From: Sphingopyxis witflariensis
GTDB taxonomy: Bacteria; Pseudomonadota; Alphaproteobacteria; Sphingomonadales; Sphingomonadaceae
Length of the DNA: 64,000 nucleotides
Assembly (NCBI RefSeq): GCF_002205635.1
Contig: NZ_NISJ01000001.1
Location: 682,001 to 746,000 of the forward strand
Direction of reading: 5' to 3'
This document shows positions 52,741 to 63,600 of the stretch, in pieces. Below the pieces are notes generated by a model. It saw only the letters and a program-made list of their open reading frames with translations. It had not been told where the DNA came from and did no database searches. The translations under genes were made by a program, and so were the position numbers. The number at the start of each line of letters is the position of its first letter. Position 1 is the first letter of the stretch.

Positions 52741-54396
52741 TTACATATTGGGGTAATTTGGGCCTCCGCCGCCTTCGGGAGTGACCCAGTTGATATTCTG
52801 GGTCGGGTCCTTGATGTCGCACGTCTTGCAATGCACGCAATTCTGCGCGTTGATCACAAACTTCGGATCGCCCTCGGCCTCACCAACGATCTCATAGACG
52901 CCGGCCGGGCAATAACGCTGCGCGGGCTCGTCATAGAGCGGCAGATTATATTCGACCGGGATCGTCGGGTCTTTGAGCTGAAGATGGACCGGCTGATCCT
53001 CCTCATGGTTGGTGTTCGACAGGAACACCGACGACAGACGGTCAAAAGTCAGCACGCCATCGGGCTTCGGATAGTCCGGCTTGGGCATCATATCGGCGCG
53101 GTACAGCGTCGTATTGTCAGGATGATGCTTCATCGTGAAGGGGACTTTGATCTTCAGCGTTTCAAGCCACATGGTGATTCCCGACAGGAGCGTCCCCGCC
53201 AGATCACCATATTTCTCGACCAGGGGCAGGACGTTGCGGACGACGCTCAGTTCCTTCTTCACCCAGCTGTCGTCATAGGCGTCCTGATAGGCGCCCAGCG
53301 TGTCGCTGCCCCGTCCGGCGGCGACGGCGGCAAAGGCGGCTTCGGCCGCCATCATGCCCGTCTTCATCGCGGTGTGGGTGCCCTTGATGCGCGGCACGTT
53401 CAGGAAACCGGCGCTGTCACCAATCAGCGCGCCGCCCGGGAAGGCCAGCTTCGGCACCGACTGATAGCCACCGTCACTGATCGCGCGCGCGCCATAGGAA
53501 ACGCGCTTGCCGCCCTTGAGGATCTTCGCGATCTCAGGGTGCGTCTTCCACTTCTGCATTTCCTGAAAAGGCGAGGTGTGCGGGTTGCGATAGTTGAGCC
53601 AGGTCACGAAACCGAGCGCGACCTGCCCGTTCGCCTGGTGATAAAGGAAACCGCCGCCATTCGAATTGCCATCGAGCGGCCAGCCCTGCGTGTGGATCAC
53701 GCGGCCCTCGGCGTGATTTTCGGGCTTGATATCCCACAATTCCTTGATGCCAAGGCCGTAAACCTGTGGTTCGCAATCGGCGTCGAGGCCAAATTGCGGC
53801 TTGATCATCTTGGTCAGATGCCCGCGCACGCCTTCGCCGAAGAAGGTATATTTCGCGTGGAGTTCGAGGCCGGGCGCATAATCGCCCTTGTGGCTGCCGT
53901 CGCGCGCGATGCCCATGTCGCCCGTCGCGACGCCCTTGACCGAGCCATCCTCATTGTAGAGGATTTCGGCGGCAGCGAAGCCGGGAAAGATTTCGACGCC
54001 CAGTCCTTCGGCCTGCTCGGCGAGCCAGCGGCACAAATTGCCAAGGCTGCCCGTATAGGTGCCCTTATTGTGCATGAAGCCCGGCGAGATAAATTCGGGA
54101 AGACCGAATTTTTTGGTCTTGGTCAGCACCCAATGCTGGTTGTCGTTCACTGGCACTTCGGCGAGCGGACAGCCCTGGCCCCGCCACTCGGGGATCAGTT
54201 CGTCGAGCGACTTGGGGTCGATGACCGCGCCCGAAAGGATATGCGCGCCGACTTCGGATCCTTTTTCAAGGACACAAACCGACAATTCACTACCCGCTTC
54301 ATTCGCCAATTGCTTGAGCCGAATTGCCGCCGAAAGCCCCGCCGGACCTGCCCCGACGATAACCACGTCATAAGGCATAGATTCCCGTTCGCTCAC
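52741..54396 (-). CDS. etfQO: Electron transfer flavoprotein-ubiquinone oxidoreductase
   Basis: This membrane-associated enzyme passes electrons from acyl-CoA dehydrogenases, via ETF, to ubiquinone. The 551-residue protein has FAD motif VVIVGAGPAGLSAAIRL, the family's GPGFMHNKG-like region (SPGFMHNKGTYTGSLG) and the C-terminal 4Fe-4S ligands (CPAGVYEIV, NCVHCKTCDIKDPTQN). Start is taken as GTG 54396 with AAGGG 7 bases upstream; ATGs at 54435 or 54378 are alternatives. It heads a minus-strand run down to 49494. Confidence 0.94.
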   Translation of the reverse strand: MSERESMPYDVVIVGAGPAGLSAAIRLKQLANEAGSELSVCVLEKGSEVGAHILSGAVIDPKSLDELIPEWRGQGCPLAEVPVNDNQHWVLTKTKKFGLPEFISPGFMHNKGTYTGSLGNLCRWLAEQAEGLGVEIFPGFAAAEILYNEDGSVKGVATGDMGIARDGSHKGDYAPGLELHAKYTFFGEGVRGHLTKMIKPQFGLDADCEPQVYGLGIKELWDIKPENHAEGRVIHTQGWPLDGNSNGGGFLYHQANGQVALGFVTWLNYRNPHTSPFQEMQKWKTHPEIAKILKGGKRVSYGARAISDGGYQSVPKLAFPGGALIGDSAGFLNVPRIKGTHTAMKTGMMAAEAAFAAVAAGRGSDTLGAYQDAYDDSWVKKELSVVRNVLPLVEKYGDLAGTLLSGITMWLETLKIKVPFTMKHHPDNTTLYRADMMPKPDYPKPDGVLTFDRLSSVFLSNTNHEEDQPVHLQLKDPTIPVEYNLPLYDEPAQRYCPAGVYEIVGEAEGDPKFVINAQNCVHCKTCDIKDPTQNINWVTPEGGGGPNYPNM

Positions 54397-54478
54397 CAGA
54401 CTCACCCTTTCTGCCATCCCGGCGCCGACATTCATCGTAAGCGGCGCTCATTCTGTCACGAATTGCGATGCCCGCCAA

Positions 54479-54515
54479 TTGACGTATCCGTCAACAGCCT
54501 GTTTGAACAAAATCA
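54479..54515 (+). promoter_or_regulatory. Possible leaderless promoter of the UDG-like gene
   Basis: TTGACG at 54479 is 36 bases before the ATG at 54515; TTTGAA stands at a 17-base spacing. There is no Shine-Dalgarno. The same spacing occurs at lepB, murI and the ArsR gene. Confidence 0.35.
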
Positions 54516-55312
54516 TGGGTGGGCAAAAATCAGCCTTATTGGCGGAAAGCTATTGCGACTGGTGGTCGCTGGCGGGCGTCGACATGCTGGTTGGCGAGAC
54601 GCCGACGGGCTGGCTGGACTTGCCCGCAGCAAATGATGTCGCGGCCGAGCAGCCGAAACCAACCTCAAGACGCGCGATCGAGGCCGAACCACCCCCGCCG
54701 CTTCCCGCCGCGCTGCAACGCCAGGAAATTGTCGAAGCCCCCGTTGCAAAGGGACCGATCGAGATTCCGGCCGAATGGGATGATTTTCAGCGCTGGCTCG
54801 CCGAACATCCCGATGTGCCGGGCAGCCAGTGGGACGCGCGTCGCGTCCTTCCCGTGGGCCAGCCCGAAGCCCAGCTGATGTTGCTCACCGCCTGGCCCGA
54901 AATTGACGACCAGCGCGAAGCAACGCTGTTCAGCGGGGCGACCGGCGCCTTGCTCGACGCGATGCTCCGCGCAATCGGTACGATCCGCGCCGATTGCTAC
55001 GTCGCCAGCCTCGCGGTCACGCGCCCTCCCGGTGGGCGCTGCGCCGAAGAAGATATGGCCGAACTCGACCGGCTGCTCTGGCACCATCTGCGCCTCGCGC
55101 GGCCCGGCCGCCTGCTGCTGATCGGCAGCGATATCGTCCGCATGGCGGCGGCGCTGCCGCTCGCCGATGCGCGCGGAAGGTTACTCAATATTAACCAAGA
55201 TGGCGGCAAGATGGAGGCGGTGGCAGTCGCGCACCCCGCGATGCTGCTGGCCCGGCCGGCCCAGAAAGCCGCCGCCTGGGATAGCCTTAAACTGCTCAAC
55301 CAGGGACGTTGA
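54515..55312 (+). CDS. Uracil-DNA-glycosylase-fold protein, probably degenerate
   Basis: The 265-residue protein has a UDG-superfamily core from about residue 110 to the end. TAWPEIDDQREATLFSGATG then LLDAMLRAIG occupy the place of the catalytic GEAPGxxEDxxGxPFVGxAG-LLD region. VAHPAMLLARPAQK corresponds to the HPS-type second motif. The classic motif-1 residues and the Fe-S cysteines of families 4 and 5 are not present, so base excision may be lost. The N-terminus is Pro-rich and disordered. It is 4 bases upstream of the lytic transglycosylase. Confidence 0.75.
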   Translation: MGGQKSALLAESYCDWWSLAGVDMLVGETPTGWLDLPAANDVAAEQPKPTSRRAIEAEPPPPLPAALQRQEIVEAPVAKGPIEIPAEWDDFQRWLAEHPDVPGSQWDARRVLPVGQPEAQLMLLTAWPEIDDQREATLFSGATGALLDAMLRAIGTIRADCYVASLAVTRPPGGRCAEEDMAELDRLLWHHLRLARPGRLLLIGSDIVRMAAALPLADARGRLLNINQDGGKMEAVAVAHPAMLLARPAQKAAAWDSLKLLNQGR

Positions 55313-55315
55313 CAG

Positions 55316-57079
55316 ATGATGAAAACGACAAGCACCCTTTTTTCCTGCGCCATCGCCGCCGCGGCGATCGCTGCGGTTCCCGCGATGGCAAACGATGCAG
55401 GCGATCGCGACCTTTCGGCGGCACCGCAGACGGTGCCCGACATTCTCTCGTCAAAGCAGAAACAGCTTTATACGCAGGTCGTCACGGCAATCCGCGGCCA
55501 GCGCTGGGCCGACGCCAAAGCCTTGCTTGACGGCGCCGATAACGGACCGTTGAGCGACTTCCTGCGCGCCGAACTGCTGACCGCAGCGAACAGCCCGCGC
55601 GCCGAAGTCGCCGACATCATGCCGATCCTCTCGCGCTCGCCGCAATTGCCGCAGGCCGAACAGCTCGGACGCCTCGCTGCCAAGCGCGGCGCAACCGACC
55701 TGCCGAGCTTTCCCACGCAGATGCGGCTGGACTGGGCGGGAAGCGCGCCGCGACGGATAGGTGCGGACTCGGTCAGCGGCGACCCCTTCGCAGCGAGCCT
55801 CGCAAGTTCGATTCCCGATCGCATCAAGAATGACGACCCGGCGGGCGCCGAAGCGCTGCTCAACAACGTCATCGATCGCTTGACCCCCGATTCGCGCGAC
55901 GAATGGCGGCAAAAGATTGCATGGTCCTATTATATCGAGAATGACGACAATAATGCGCTGCGCCTCGCGCTCGCCTGCACCGAGGGGCGCAGCGCCTGGG
56001 CAACGCAGGGCGCATGGGTGCAGGGCCTCGCATCGTGGCGGCTGCATGATTATCGCACCGCGCTCGTCGCCTTTGACCGCGTCGCCAAGGAGGCCGGCGA
56101 CAGCGAAATGCGCGCCGCCGCCTATTATTGGGCCGCACGCGCCGCGACCGCCGCCGGACAGCCCGCATCGGTCCAGCCGCGCCTGCGCGCCGCCGCGGCC
56201 AATGAGGAAACCTTCTATGGCCTGCTCGCCGCCGAAACGCTCGGGCAGGAAGCTGTCAGCCAGCGAGAGAATGTCCGCGCCGACCGCCGCGCCTGGCGCG
56301 CGCTCGAAGATCTGCCCAACGTTCGCGCCGCGATGGCCTTCGCCGAAATCGGCGAGGATAAATATGCCGACGCCTTGCTGCGCCATCAGGCACGGATCGG
56401 CAGGGGCGACCAGCATGCGCAACTGATCGCGATGGCAGGCGCGCTCAGCCTGCCCGAAACCCAGCTTTATCTCGCGCACAACACCCCGCAGGGCCGCAAG
56501 CTCGGCGCACAGACCCGTTATCCGCAGCCCAAATGGGAACCCAATGGCGGGTGGAAAGTCGATCCGGCGCTGGTCTTTGCCCACACGCTTCAGGAATCGC
56601 GCTTCCAGCGCACGGTGGTCAGCCCCGCCGGCGCTTTCGGCCTGATGCAGGTCCGCCCCGGCACCGCGCGCGACGTCGCGCGCTGGCGCGGCGAGAGCGG
56701 CACCGGCGATCTGCGCATTCCCGCGGTCAATATGGATTTCGGCCAAAGCTATCTGCAATATCTCAGCCGCGAATCCGCGACCGGCGGCCTGCTGCCCAAG
56801 GTGATCGCCGCCTATAACGCCGGCCCCGCCCCGGTCGCGCGCTGGCAGACCGAGATCCGCGACGGCGGCGACCCGCTGCTCTATATGGAATCAATCCCCT
56901 ATTGGGAAACGCGCGGCTATGTCGGCATCGTGCTGCGCAACTACTGGATGTACGAAGCGCAGCAAGGCAAACCCTCGGTCAGCCGCGCCGCGCTCGCGCA
57001 GGGCAAATGGCCGCGCTTCCCCGACGGCAAGGACCGGACGCGCCTGTCTTACGCCGGCGGTCTCTCGAATGCCGATTGA
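55316..57079 (+). CDS. Soluble lytic transglycosylase
   Basis: The 587-residue periplasmic enzyme cleaves peptidoglycan glycan strands. It has a signal peptide ([20 protein letters not shown] to AMA), a long alpha-helical ring region and a C-terminal SLT domain with the catalytic Glu in [26 protein letters not shown] and [11 protein letters not shown]. Two ATGs in tandem (55316 and 55319) follow AGGGACG. It overlaps moaB by 11 bases. Confidence 0.92.
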   Translation: MMKTTSTLFSCAIAAAAIAAVPAMANDAGDRDLSAAPQTVPDILSSKQKQLYTQVVTAIRGQRWADAKALLDGADNGPLSDFLRAELLTAANSPRAEVADIMPILSRSPQLPQAEQLGRLAAKRGATDLPSFPTQMRLDWAGSAPRRIGADSVSGDPFAASLASSIPDRIKNDDPAGAEALLNNVIDRLTPDSRDEWRQKIAWSYYIENDDNNALRLALACTEGRSAWATQGAWVQGLASWRLHDYRTALVAFDRVAKEAGDSEMRAAAYYWAARAATAAGQPASVQPRLRAAAANEETFYGLLAAETLGQEAVSQRENVRADRRAWRALEDLPNVRAAMAFAEIGEDKYADALLRHQARIGRGDQHAQLIAMAGALSLPETQLYLAHNTPQGRKLGAQTRYPQPKWEPNGGWKVDPALVFAHTLQESRFQRTVVSPAGAFGLMQVRPGTARDVARWRGESGTGDLRIPAVNMDFGQSYLQYLSRESATGGLLPKVIAAYNAGPAPVARWQTEIRDGGDPLLYMESIPYWETRGYVGIVLRNYWMYEAQQGKPSVSRAALAQGKWPRFPDGKDRTRLSYAGGLSNAD

Positions 57080-57596
57080 CGAGAGTCGTGCGTTCAAGCC
57101 CGTCCGCATCGCCATATTGACGATTTCGGACAGTCGCAGCGCCGCCGAGGACAAGTCGGGCGACACGCTCGAGGCCTTGCTGACCGATGCCGGCCATATT
57201 CTCGCCGCGCGCGCGATCATCCGCGATGAGGCCGACCTGATCGTCTCGCGCCTTCACAACTGGGTCGATGACCCGCAAGTCGATGTCGTCATCACCACTG
57301 GCGGCACCGGCCTCACCGGCCGCGACGTGACTCCCGAGGCGCTGCACCGCCTCGACGGCAAGGATATTCCGGGGTTCGGCGAATTGTTCCGCTGGCTCAG
57401 CTATCAGACGATCGGCACCTCGACGATCCAGTCGCGCGCCTGCGCCGTCGTCGCGCGCGGCACCTATGTCTTCGCGCTCCCCGGCTCGACCGGCGCGGTC
57501 AAGGACGCATGGAATGGCATTTTGGCAACCCAGCTCGACAGCCGACACCGGCCCTGCAATTTCGTCGAGCTGATGCCGCGGTTGATGGAGTCCTGA
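57069..57596 (+). CDS. moaB: Molybdenum cofactor biosynthesis protein B
   Basis: MoaB/MogA proteins bind molybdopterin and adenylate it before molybdenum insertion. The 175-residue protein shows [19 protein letters not shown], the [16 protein letters not shown] loop and the C-terminal [13 protein letters not shown]. Start at ATG 57069, overlapping the transglycosylase gene. No other molybdenum cofactor gene is in the window. Confidence 0.94.
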   Translation: MPIDESRAFKPVRIAILTISDSRSAAEDKSGDTLEALLTDAGHILAARAIIRDEADLIVSRLHNWVDDPQVDVVITTGGTGLTGRDVTPEALHRLDGKDIPGFGELFRWLSYQTIGTSTIQSRACAVVARGTYVFALPGSTGAVKDAWNGILATQLDSRHRPCNFVELMPRLMES

Positions 57597-57600
57597 CGGC

Positions 57601-57676
57601 CGCCCCCGCAAAGGCGGGGGGCCGCCATCGGCCTTGTACTACTTCTCCAGCGACCCTCACCTTCGCGGGGCGACGA
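57601..57676. repeat. Inverted repeat of the CGCCCCCGCAAAGGCGGGGG type
   Basis: CGCCCCCGCAAAGGCGGGGG lies at 57601-57620, and CACCTTCGCGGGGCGACG near 57659-57676 carries the opposite arm (AAGGC/CTTCGC). The sequence is close to that of the second element at 47010-47096, so both belong to one dispersed family. It fills the spacer between moaB and the radical SAM gene. Confidence 0.7.
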
Positions 57677-57719
57677 TTATGTTCTTTATTTGTTCTCTTT
57701 GGCGCGATATCATTCGCCG

Positions 57720-58808
57720 GTGGAACCAACCAAGCCCCTGCCCCCAATTACCGGCCGCGGCGCACCGACGAACCTGCGCCCTACCCGCACCGGATCGGCC
57801 GAGCGCGTCCTCGACGGCGACTGGATCGACGCAGCCGAGGAAATCGACGGCGCTGCAACCCCGCTGCGCACCACGGTCACGATCGAACGCCCCAAAACGA
57901 TCATCTCGCGCAACCAATCCCCCGACATCGGCTTCGACCGCTCGATTAATCCGTATCGCGGTTGCGAGCATGGCTGCATCTATTGCTTCGCGCGACCGAC
58001 CCACGCCTTCCATGACCTGTCGCCGGGGCTCGATTTTGAGAGCAAATTATTCGCCAAGCCCGATGCCGCCAAGCTGCTGCGCACCGAACTCGCCAAACGC
58101 GGCTATACCGCTGCCCCGCTCGCGATCGGCACCAATACCGACGGATATCAGCCGATCGAACGCGAGTGGGGTATAACCCGGTCGGTAATCGAGGTACTCG
58201 CCGAGACGCGCCATCCGCTGATCATCACCACAAAATCCGACCGGATTTTGCACGATATCGACCTGCTCGCCGATATGGCGCGCGATAATCTGGTCGGCGT
58301 CGCTATCTCGATCACCACCCTCGATCCCGCCGTGGCGCGCACGCTCGAACCCCGCGCCCCGCACCCGCGCCGCCGCCTCGCCGCGATCCGCGCGCTAATC
58401 GACGCCGGGGTGCCGACACAGGTCAATATCTCACCGATCATCCCGGCGATCACCGATCATGAGATTGAGGCGATCATGACCGCCGCCGCAGAAGCCGGCG
58501 CGATCCGTGCCTCCTATATCTTGATGCGCCTGCCGCACGAGGTCGCTCCGCTCTTCCGCGCCTGGCTCGCCGCCCACTGCCCCGACCGCGCCGACAAGGT
58601 GATGCACATGGTCCAGGACATAAGGGGCGGCCGTGACAATGACCCGAATTTCTTCTCGCGGATGAAAGGCCACGGCGTGTGGCCGCAACTGATCCGCACC
58701 CGCGTCAAACGCGCGGCGCGCGAGCATGGTATGGATCGCAGCTTCCCGCCGATCCGCAGCGACCTGTTCCGACCGCCCGAACGCGACGGCCAGATGGAGC
58801 TGTTCTGA
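57720..58808 (+). CDS. PA0069-type radical SAM protein
   Basis: The 362-residue protein has the radical SAM cysteine motif CEHGCIYC in NPYRGCEHGCIYCFARPTH. It matches the PA0069/Rv2578c family, related to spore photoproduct lyase-like enzymes, whose function is unproven; a role in DNA or nucleic acid repair has been guessed. The start is uncertain: GTG at 57720 gives VEPTKPLPPITGRGAP, while TTG at 57690 lies within a repeat-flanked region. No Shine-Dalgarno decides between them. Confidence 0.85.
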   Translation: MEPTKPLPPITGRGAPTNLRPTRTGSAERVLDGDWIDAAEEIDGAATPLRTTVTIERPKTIISRNQSPDIGFDRSINPYRGCEHGCIYCFARPTHAFHDLSPGLDFESKLFAKPDAAKLLRTELAKRGYTAAPLAIGTNTDGYQPIEREWGITRSVIEVLAETRHPLIITTKSDRILHDIDLLADMARDNLVGVAISITTLDPAVARTLEPRAPHPRRRLAAIRALIDAGVPTQVNISPIIPAITDHEIEAIMTAAAEAGAIRASYILMRLPHEVAPLFRAWLAAHCPDRADKVMHMVQDIRGGRDNDPNFFSRMKGHGVWPQLIRTRVKRAAREHGMDRSFPPIRSDLFRPPERDGQMELF

Positions 58809-58821
58809 CGCAACACTCAGT

Positions 58822-58907
58822 CCGTTCGTGCTGAGCCTGTCGAAGCACCGCCCTTCTCTTTGACGCCGCAAGAAAAGAACAGCCCTTCGACAAGCTCAGG
58901 GCGAACC
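58822..58907. repeat. Inverted repeat of the TTCGTGCTGAGCCTGTCGAAG type
   Basis: CCGTTCGTGCTGAGCCTGTC (from 58822) and its partner CCCTTCGACAAGCTCAGGGC (near 58883-58902) form an imperfect palindrome. It is a common sphingomonad repeat, recognised by the CTGAGCyTGTCGAAG core. It lies between two convergent genes and could terminate both. Confidence 0.8.
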
Positions 58908-58924
58908 GCATATGGAATGGCTTG

Positions 58925-60532
58925 CTACGCCTCCGTCAAAGACTTCAGCTGATAATCCTTATATTCGTCGCGCAACTGACGCTTCAAAAGCTTGCCGGTC
59001 GCGGTGTGCGGCAGTTCGTCGACGAATATGACCTCGTCGGGCAGCCACCATTTCGCGACCTTGTCCTTCAGGTAGTCGATGATCGCCATCTCGCTGACAT
59101 CGATGCCCGGCTTGCGGACGATCAGCAGCACCGGCCGTTCGTCCCATTTGGGGTGATAGACGCCAACCGCTGCGGCTTCCTGCACCCCCGGCGCGCCAAC
59201 CGCAGCATTTTCCAGCTCGATCGAGCTGATCCATTCGCCGCCCGATTTGATCACATCCTTGGCACGGTCGGTGATCTGCATGACTCCGTCGGGATGCAGC
59301 ACCGCGACGTCGCCGGTATCGAACCAATTGTCGGCGTCGGTCGCATCGGCGTCGGCCCGGAAATAGCGCTGGATGATCCACGGCCCGCGGCACTGCAACT
59401 GCCCGCTCGTCACGCCATCGCGAGGCAGGACATTATCTTCATCATCGACGATGCGCAGCTCGACGCCATAGGGCGGGCAGCCTTGACGGCTGACGATATC
59501 GACCTGCTCGTCGAAACTCAGGGCATCCCAATTCCACGGCCGCTTGCCCATCGTGCCGATCGGGCTGGTTTCGGTCATCCCCCATGCGTGGCCGACGGCG
59601 ATCCCAGCCTTCATGAAGCGCTCGATCATCGCGCGCGGCGCCGCCGATCCGCCAATGATGACGCGTTCCAGCTTACCATAGTCGATACCCGTCGCGTCCA
59701 TATGCGCGAACATCGCGATCCAGACGGTGGGGACACCGGCGCTGTGGGTGACATCTTCCTGCTGCATCAGATCACACAGCACCTGCGCTTCGTTGGTCGC
59801 CGAAAAGACCAGCTTGGCGCCAACCGTCGCGGCGGCGAAGGGCACGCCCCAGCTGTTGGCGTGGAACATCGGAACGATCGGCAGGATAACACTGCGGTTC
59901 GACATGCCGAACACGTCGGGCTGGATTTCGGTGATCGCATGGATGACGTTCGAGCGATGCTCGTACAGCACGCCCTTGGGATTGCCCGTCGTCCCGCTCG
60001 TATAGCAAAGCCCCACCGGATCGCGTTCGTCGAGCTCCACCCATTCAAAGCTGCCATCCTCAGCATCCATCAGGTCGCGGTACGACAAATAGCCCTCACG
60101 CGCCGGGGCGTCGAACAGAACGAAATGCTCGACCGTCGGCAGTTGATCGCGCAGCCGCTCGATAATCGGCAGGAAAGCGGCGTCAAGGAACAGCACGCGA
60201 TCTTCGGCATGGTTGACGATATAGACAAGCTGCTCGTCGAACAGGCGCGGGTTCACCGTGTGGAGGATTCCGCCCATTCCAGCGCTGCCGTACCAGCTGA
60301 CCAGATGATGGGCATGATTCATCGCCAGCGTCGCGATGCGGTCGCCTTTCACCATCCCCAGCCGGGTCAGCGCGGCGGCAAAACGGCGGGCGTCATGCCC
60401 GATCTCGCTCCACGTCGTGCGCGTCTGGCTGCCATCGGCCCAGCGCGACACAATCTCGCGGTCCTTATGCTCGCGCGCCGCATGATCGATCAGGCTCGTC
60501 ACGAGCAGCGGCTGGCCTTGCATTCCCGACAT
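58925..60532 (-). CDS. Long-chain fatty acid--CoA ligase
   Basis: The 535-residue AMP-forming acyl-CoA synthetase has the AMP-binding loop [51 protein letters not shown] and the C-terminal [12 protein letters not shown] with the catalytic Lys. The ATG at 60532 has GAGGAAAG 9 bases upstream; an in-frame ATG at 60586 is less likely. It probably activates medium- or long-chain fatty acids; length and motifs do not separate FadD from related ligases. It follows dnaE on the same strand. Confidence 0.9.
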   Translation of the reverse strand: MSGMQGQPLLVTSLIDHAAREHKDREIVSRWADGSQTRTTWSEIGHDARRFAAALTRLGMVKGDRIATLAMNHAHHLVSWYGSAGMGGILHTVNPRLFDEQLVYIVNHAEDRVLFLDAAFLPIIERLRDQLPTVEHFVLFDAPAREGYLSYRDLMDAEDGSFEWVELDERDPVGLCYTSGTTGNPKGVLYEHRSNVIHAITEIQPDVFGMSNRSVILPIVPMFHANSWGVPFAAATVGAKLVFSATNEAQVLCDLMQQEDVTHSAGVPTVWIAMFAHMDATGIDYGKLERVIIGGSAAPRAMIERFMKAGIAVGHAWGMTETSPIGTMGKRPWNWDALSFDEQVDIVSRQGCPPYGVELRIVDDEDNVLPRDGVTSGQLQCRGPWIIQRYFRADADATDADNWFDTGDVAVLHPDGVMQITDRAKDVIKSGGEWISSIELENAAVGAPGVQEAAAVGVYHPKWDERPVLLIVRKPGIDVSEMAIIDYLKDKVAKWWLPDEVIFVDELPHTATGKLLKRQLRDEYKDYQLKSLTEA

Positions 60533-60607
60533 TATCGCTTTCCTCTTTATCGTCCCAAGCACCGAGGAATAAGGCGAGGATTGCACTTAACGCAAGCGTC
60601 AACCGGA

Positions 60608-63600
60608 TCAGCGGACCCGGAATTCGCGCGGCGTCGACAGCGACAGGCCGACTTCGGTGATGCCCGCAACCATTTCGAGCCGCGAGACTGCATCAGGACC
60701 AAGCGCAAAGCCGCGCCCAAGGTCCAGAACGATATCCTCTTCGGTGACCGGATCGCCGGTGATGATGAACACCCGCCCGCGCGCATCATCGCGCCGTTCG
60801 AGCAGGCGTACCATATCGTCAATCGCACCCGGCAGTTCGACGCGGCAGCGAAGTTCCAGCAATGCCGTCGCGGCAATTTCAGCCAACGGCTGCGCCCCGC
60901 GGACGGTGACGCGCGGGGTTTCCTCGCCCTCCAGCAAATCGAGTTCGACCGCGAGGATCGCGCAGCCGCCATCGACCGCCAGCATTTCGAGCGTCTTGCC
61001 CGCCGTCTCGTCGAAACAGCTCGACTGAAACTGCCCGCTGCGATCCGACAGAGTCAGGTTGAGGAAGCGATTGCCGCGCTGCGACACGCGCGGGCGCGCG
61101 CTTTCAACCATCGCCGCCATCGTCATCGGGATGCGCGTTCCCGGCGTCATTTCGACGCTGGTACAAATCTCGCCATAGCTGCGCGCGCCGCGCGCCGCGA
61201 CGATCGCCTCATATTGCTCGACCGGATGCGACGAAAAGTAAAAGCCGAACGCGTCCTTCTCGCGCGTCATCCGTTCGGCGAGCGTCCATGGCTCGGCGGC
61301 GGGCAATTGCAGCACCGGCGCAACATCGACATCGCCGCCGAACAGCCCGCCCTGCCCCGTCGAGCGTTCGCGTGCCGAGGAGTTGGCGCAGGCAAGCAGG
61401 CTTTCAGCCCCCGAAAAGGCGCGCGGGCGGTCGGGTTCGATCCCGTCGAAAGCGCCTGCGCCCGCCAACGCCTCGATCTGCCGCCGATTAAGCTGCCTGG
61501 GATCGATGCGATTGGCAAAATCGTCGAGGCTTTTGAAATCGCCCTTGGCATTGCGTTCGGCGACCAGCGCTTCCATTGCTTTCTCGCCAACGCCCTTGAG
61601 CGCGCCGAGCGCGAAACGCACCACAAGGTCCTCGCCGGCCTGGCCAACCGAAAAATCAGCCTCGCTCTCGTTGATCGACGGCGGCGCGACCGCAATCCCC
61701 AGACGGCGCATATCGTCGATGAAGATTGAGAGCTTGTCGGTCTGATGGCTGTCGAACGACATCGACGCCGCGAAAAATTCGTGCGGATAATGCGCCTTCA
61801 GCCACGCGGTCTGGTACGACAGCAAGGCATAGGCGGCCGCGTGGCTTTTGTTGAAGCCATAGCCCGCGAACTTGTCGATCAAATCGAACAGTTCGTTCGC
61901 GGCCTTGGGGCTGATCTGATTATGCTCGCCGCAGCCCTTCACAAAGGTCTCGCGCTGCGCGTCCATCTCGGCCTGGACCTTCTTGCCCATCGCGCGGCGT
62001 AGCAAATCTGCGCCGCCAAGGCTGTAGCCGGCGAGGATCTGCGCCGCCTGCATCACCTGTTCCTGATAAACGAAAATGCCATAGGTTTCGGCGAGGATGC
62101 CCTCGAGCAGCGGGTGCGGATAGGCGATTGGCTCGCGGCCGTTCTTGCGCGCGCCGAAGAGCGGAATATTGTCCATAGGCCCCGGGCGATAGAGCGCGAC
62201 GAGCGCGATGATATCGCCGAAATTGGTCGGCTTCACCGCCGACAGCGTCCGCCGCATCCCTTCAGATTCCAGCTGGAACACCCCGACGGTCTCGCCGCGC
62301 TGGAGCAGTTCGTAAACCCCCACATCGTCCCACGCGAGCGTATCTAGGTCCACGTCGATCCCGCGCAGTGCGAGCAAGCGGCGCGTTTCGCGGAGCACCG
62401 ACAGCGTCTTGAGCCCCAGAAAGTCGAATTTCACCAGCCCCGCGCTCTCGACATATTTCATGTCGAACTGCGTCACCGGCATGTCCGAACGCGGATCGCG
62501 ATACAGCGGGACAAGCTGGTCGAGCGGGCGATCGCCGATCACCACGCCCGCCGCGTGGGTCGAACTGTGACGCGGCAAGCCTTCGAGCTGCTTCGCCATA
62601 TCGAACAGGCGGCGCACCCCGTCATCCTGCTTATATTCGGCCATCAGCTCGGCAACGCCGTTGAGCGCGCGATCCAGTGTCCACGGGTCGGTCGGATGGT
62701 TTGGCACCAGCTTCGCGAGCCGGTCGACTTGACCATAGCTCATCTGAAGCACGCGCCCGGTGTCCTTCAATACCGCGCGCGCCTTCAGCTTTCCGAAGGT
62801 GATGATCTGCGCGACGGTATCGCGGCCATATTTTTCCTGCACATAGCGGATCACTTCGCCGCGCCGCGTTTCGCAGAAATCGATGTCGAAGTCGGGCATC
62901 GACACGCGTTCGGGGTTGAGGAAGCGTTCGAACAGCAGGCCGAGCTTGAGCGGATCGAGGTCGGTGATCGTCAGCGCCCAGGCGACGACGCTGCCCGCGC
63001 CCGAACCACGCCCCGGACCCACCGGAATATCGTGATTCTTCGCCCATTTTATGAAGTCGGCAACGATCAGGAAGTAGCCCGGAAAGCCCATCTGGACGAT
63101 CACGCCGACCTCGAAATCGAGCCGTTCGTCATAGGCCTGCCGCTGTTCGTCGCTCAGATCCTCAACATGCGCAAGCCGCGCGTCCAGCCCCGCGCGCGCA
63201 TCCTGCGCCAACTGCATCGCCTCGCCCTCGCGGTCACCGGCAAGGCTTGGCAAAATCGGAGCGCGCTTCGGCGCCATGAAGGCGCAGCGCTGCGCGACGA
63301 CCAGCGTGTTGCGCATCGCCTCGGGCAGGTCCGAAAACGCATCCTCCATCGCCTCGGCCGGCTTCAGCCAGGCTTCGGGGCTGCTGACGCGGCGATCGAC
63401 GCTTTCGACATAGGCCGATTGCGCGATGCACAGCATCGCGTCGTGCGCCGCGTGGAATTGCGGTTCGACGAAGCTTGCGGGATTGGTCGCGACGATCGGT
63501 AGCGCGCGCGCATAGGCGAGGTCGATCAGCGCCTTTTCGGCCGCAATCTCGGCCGCGTCACCGCGCCGCGATAATTCGATATAGAGCCGGTCGGCGAACA

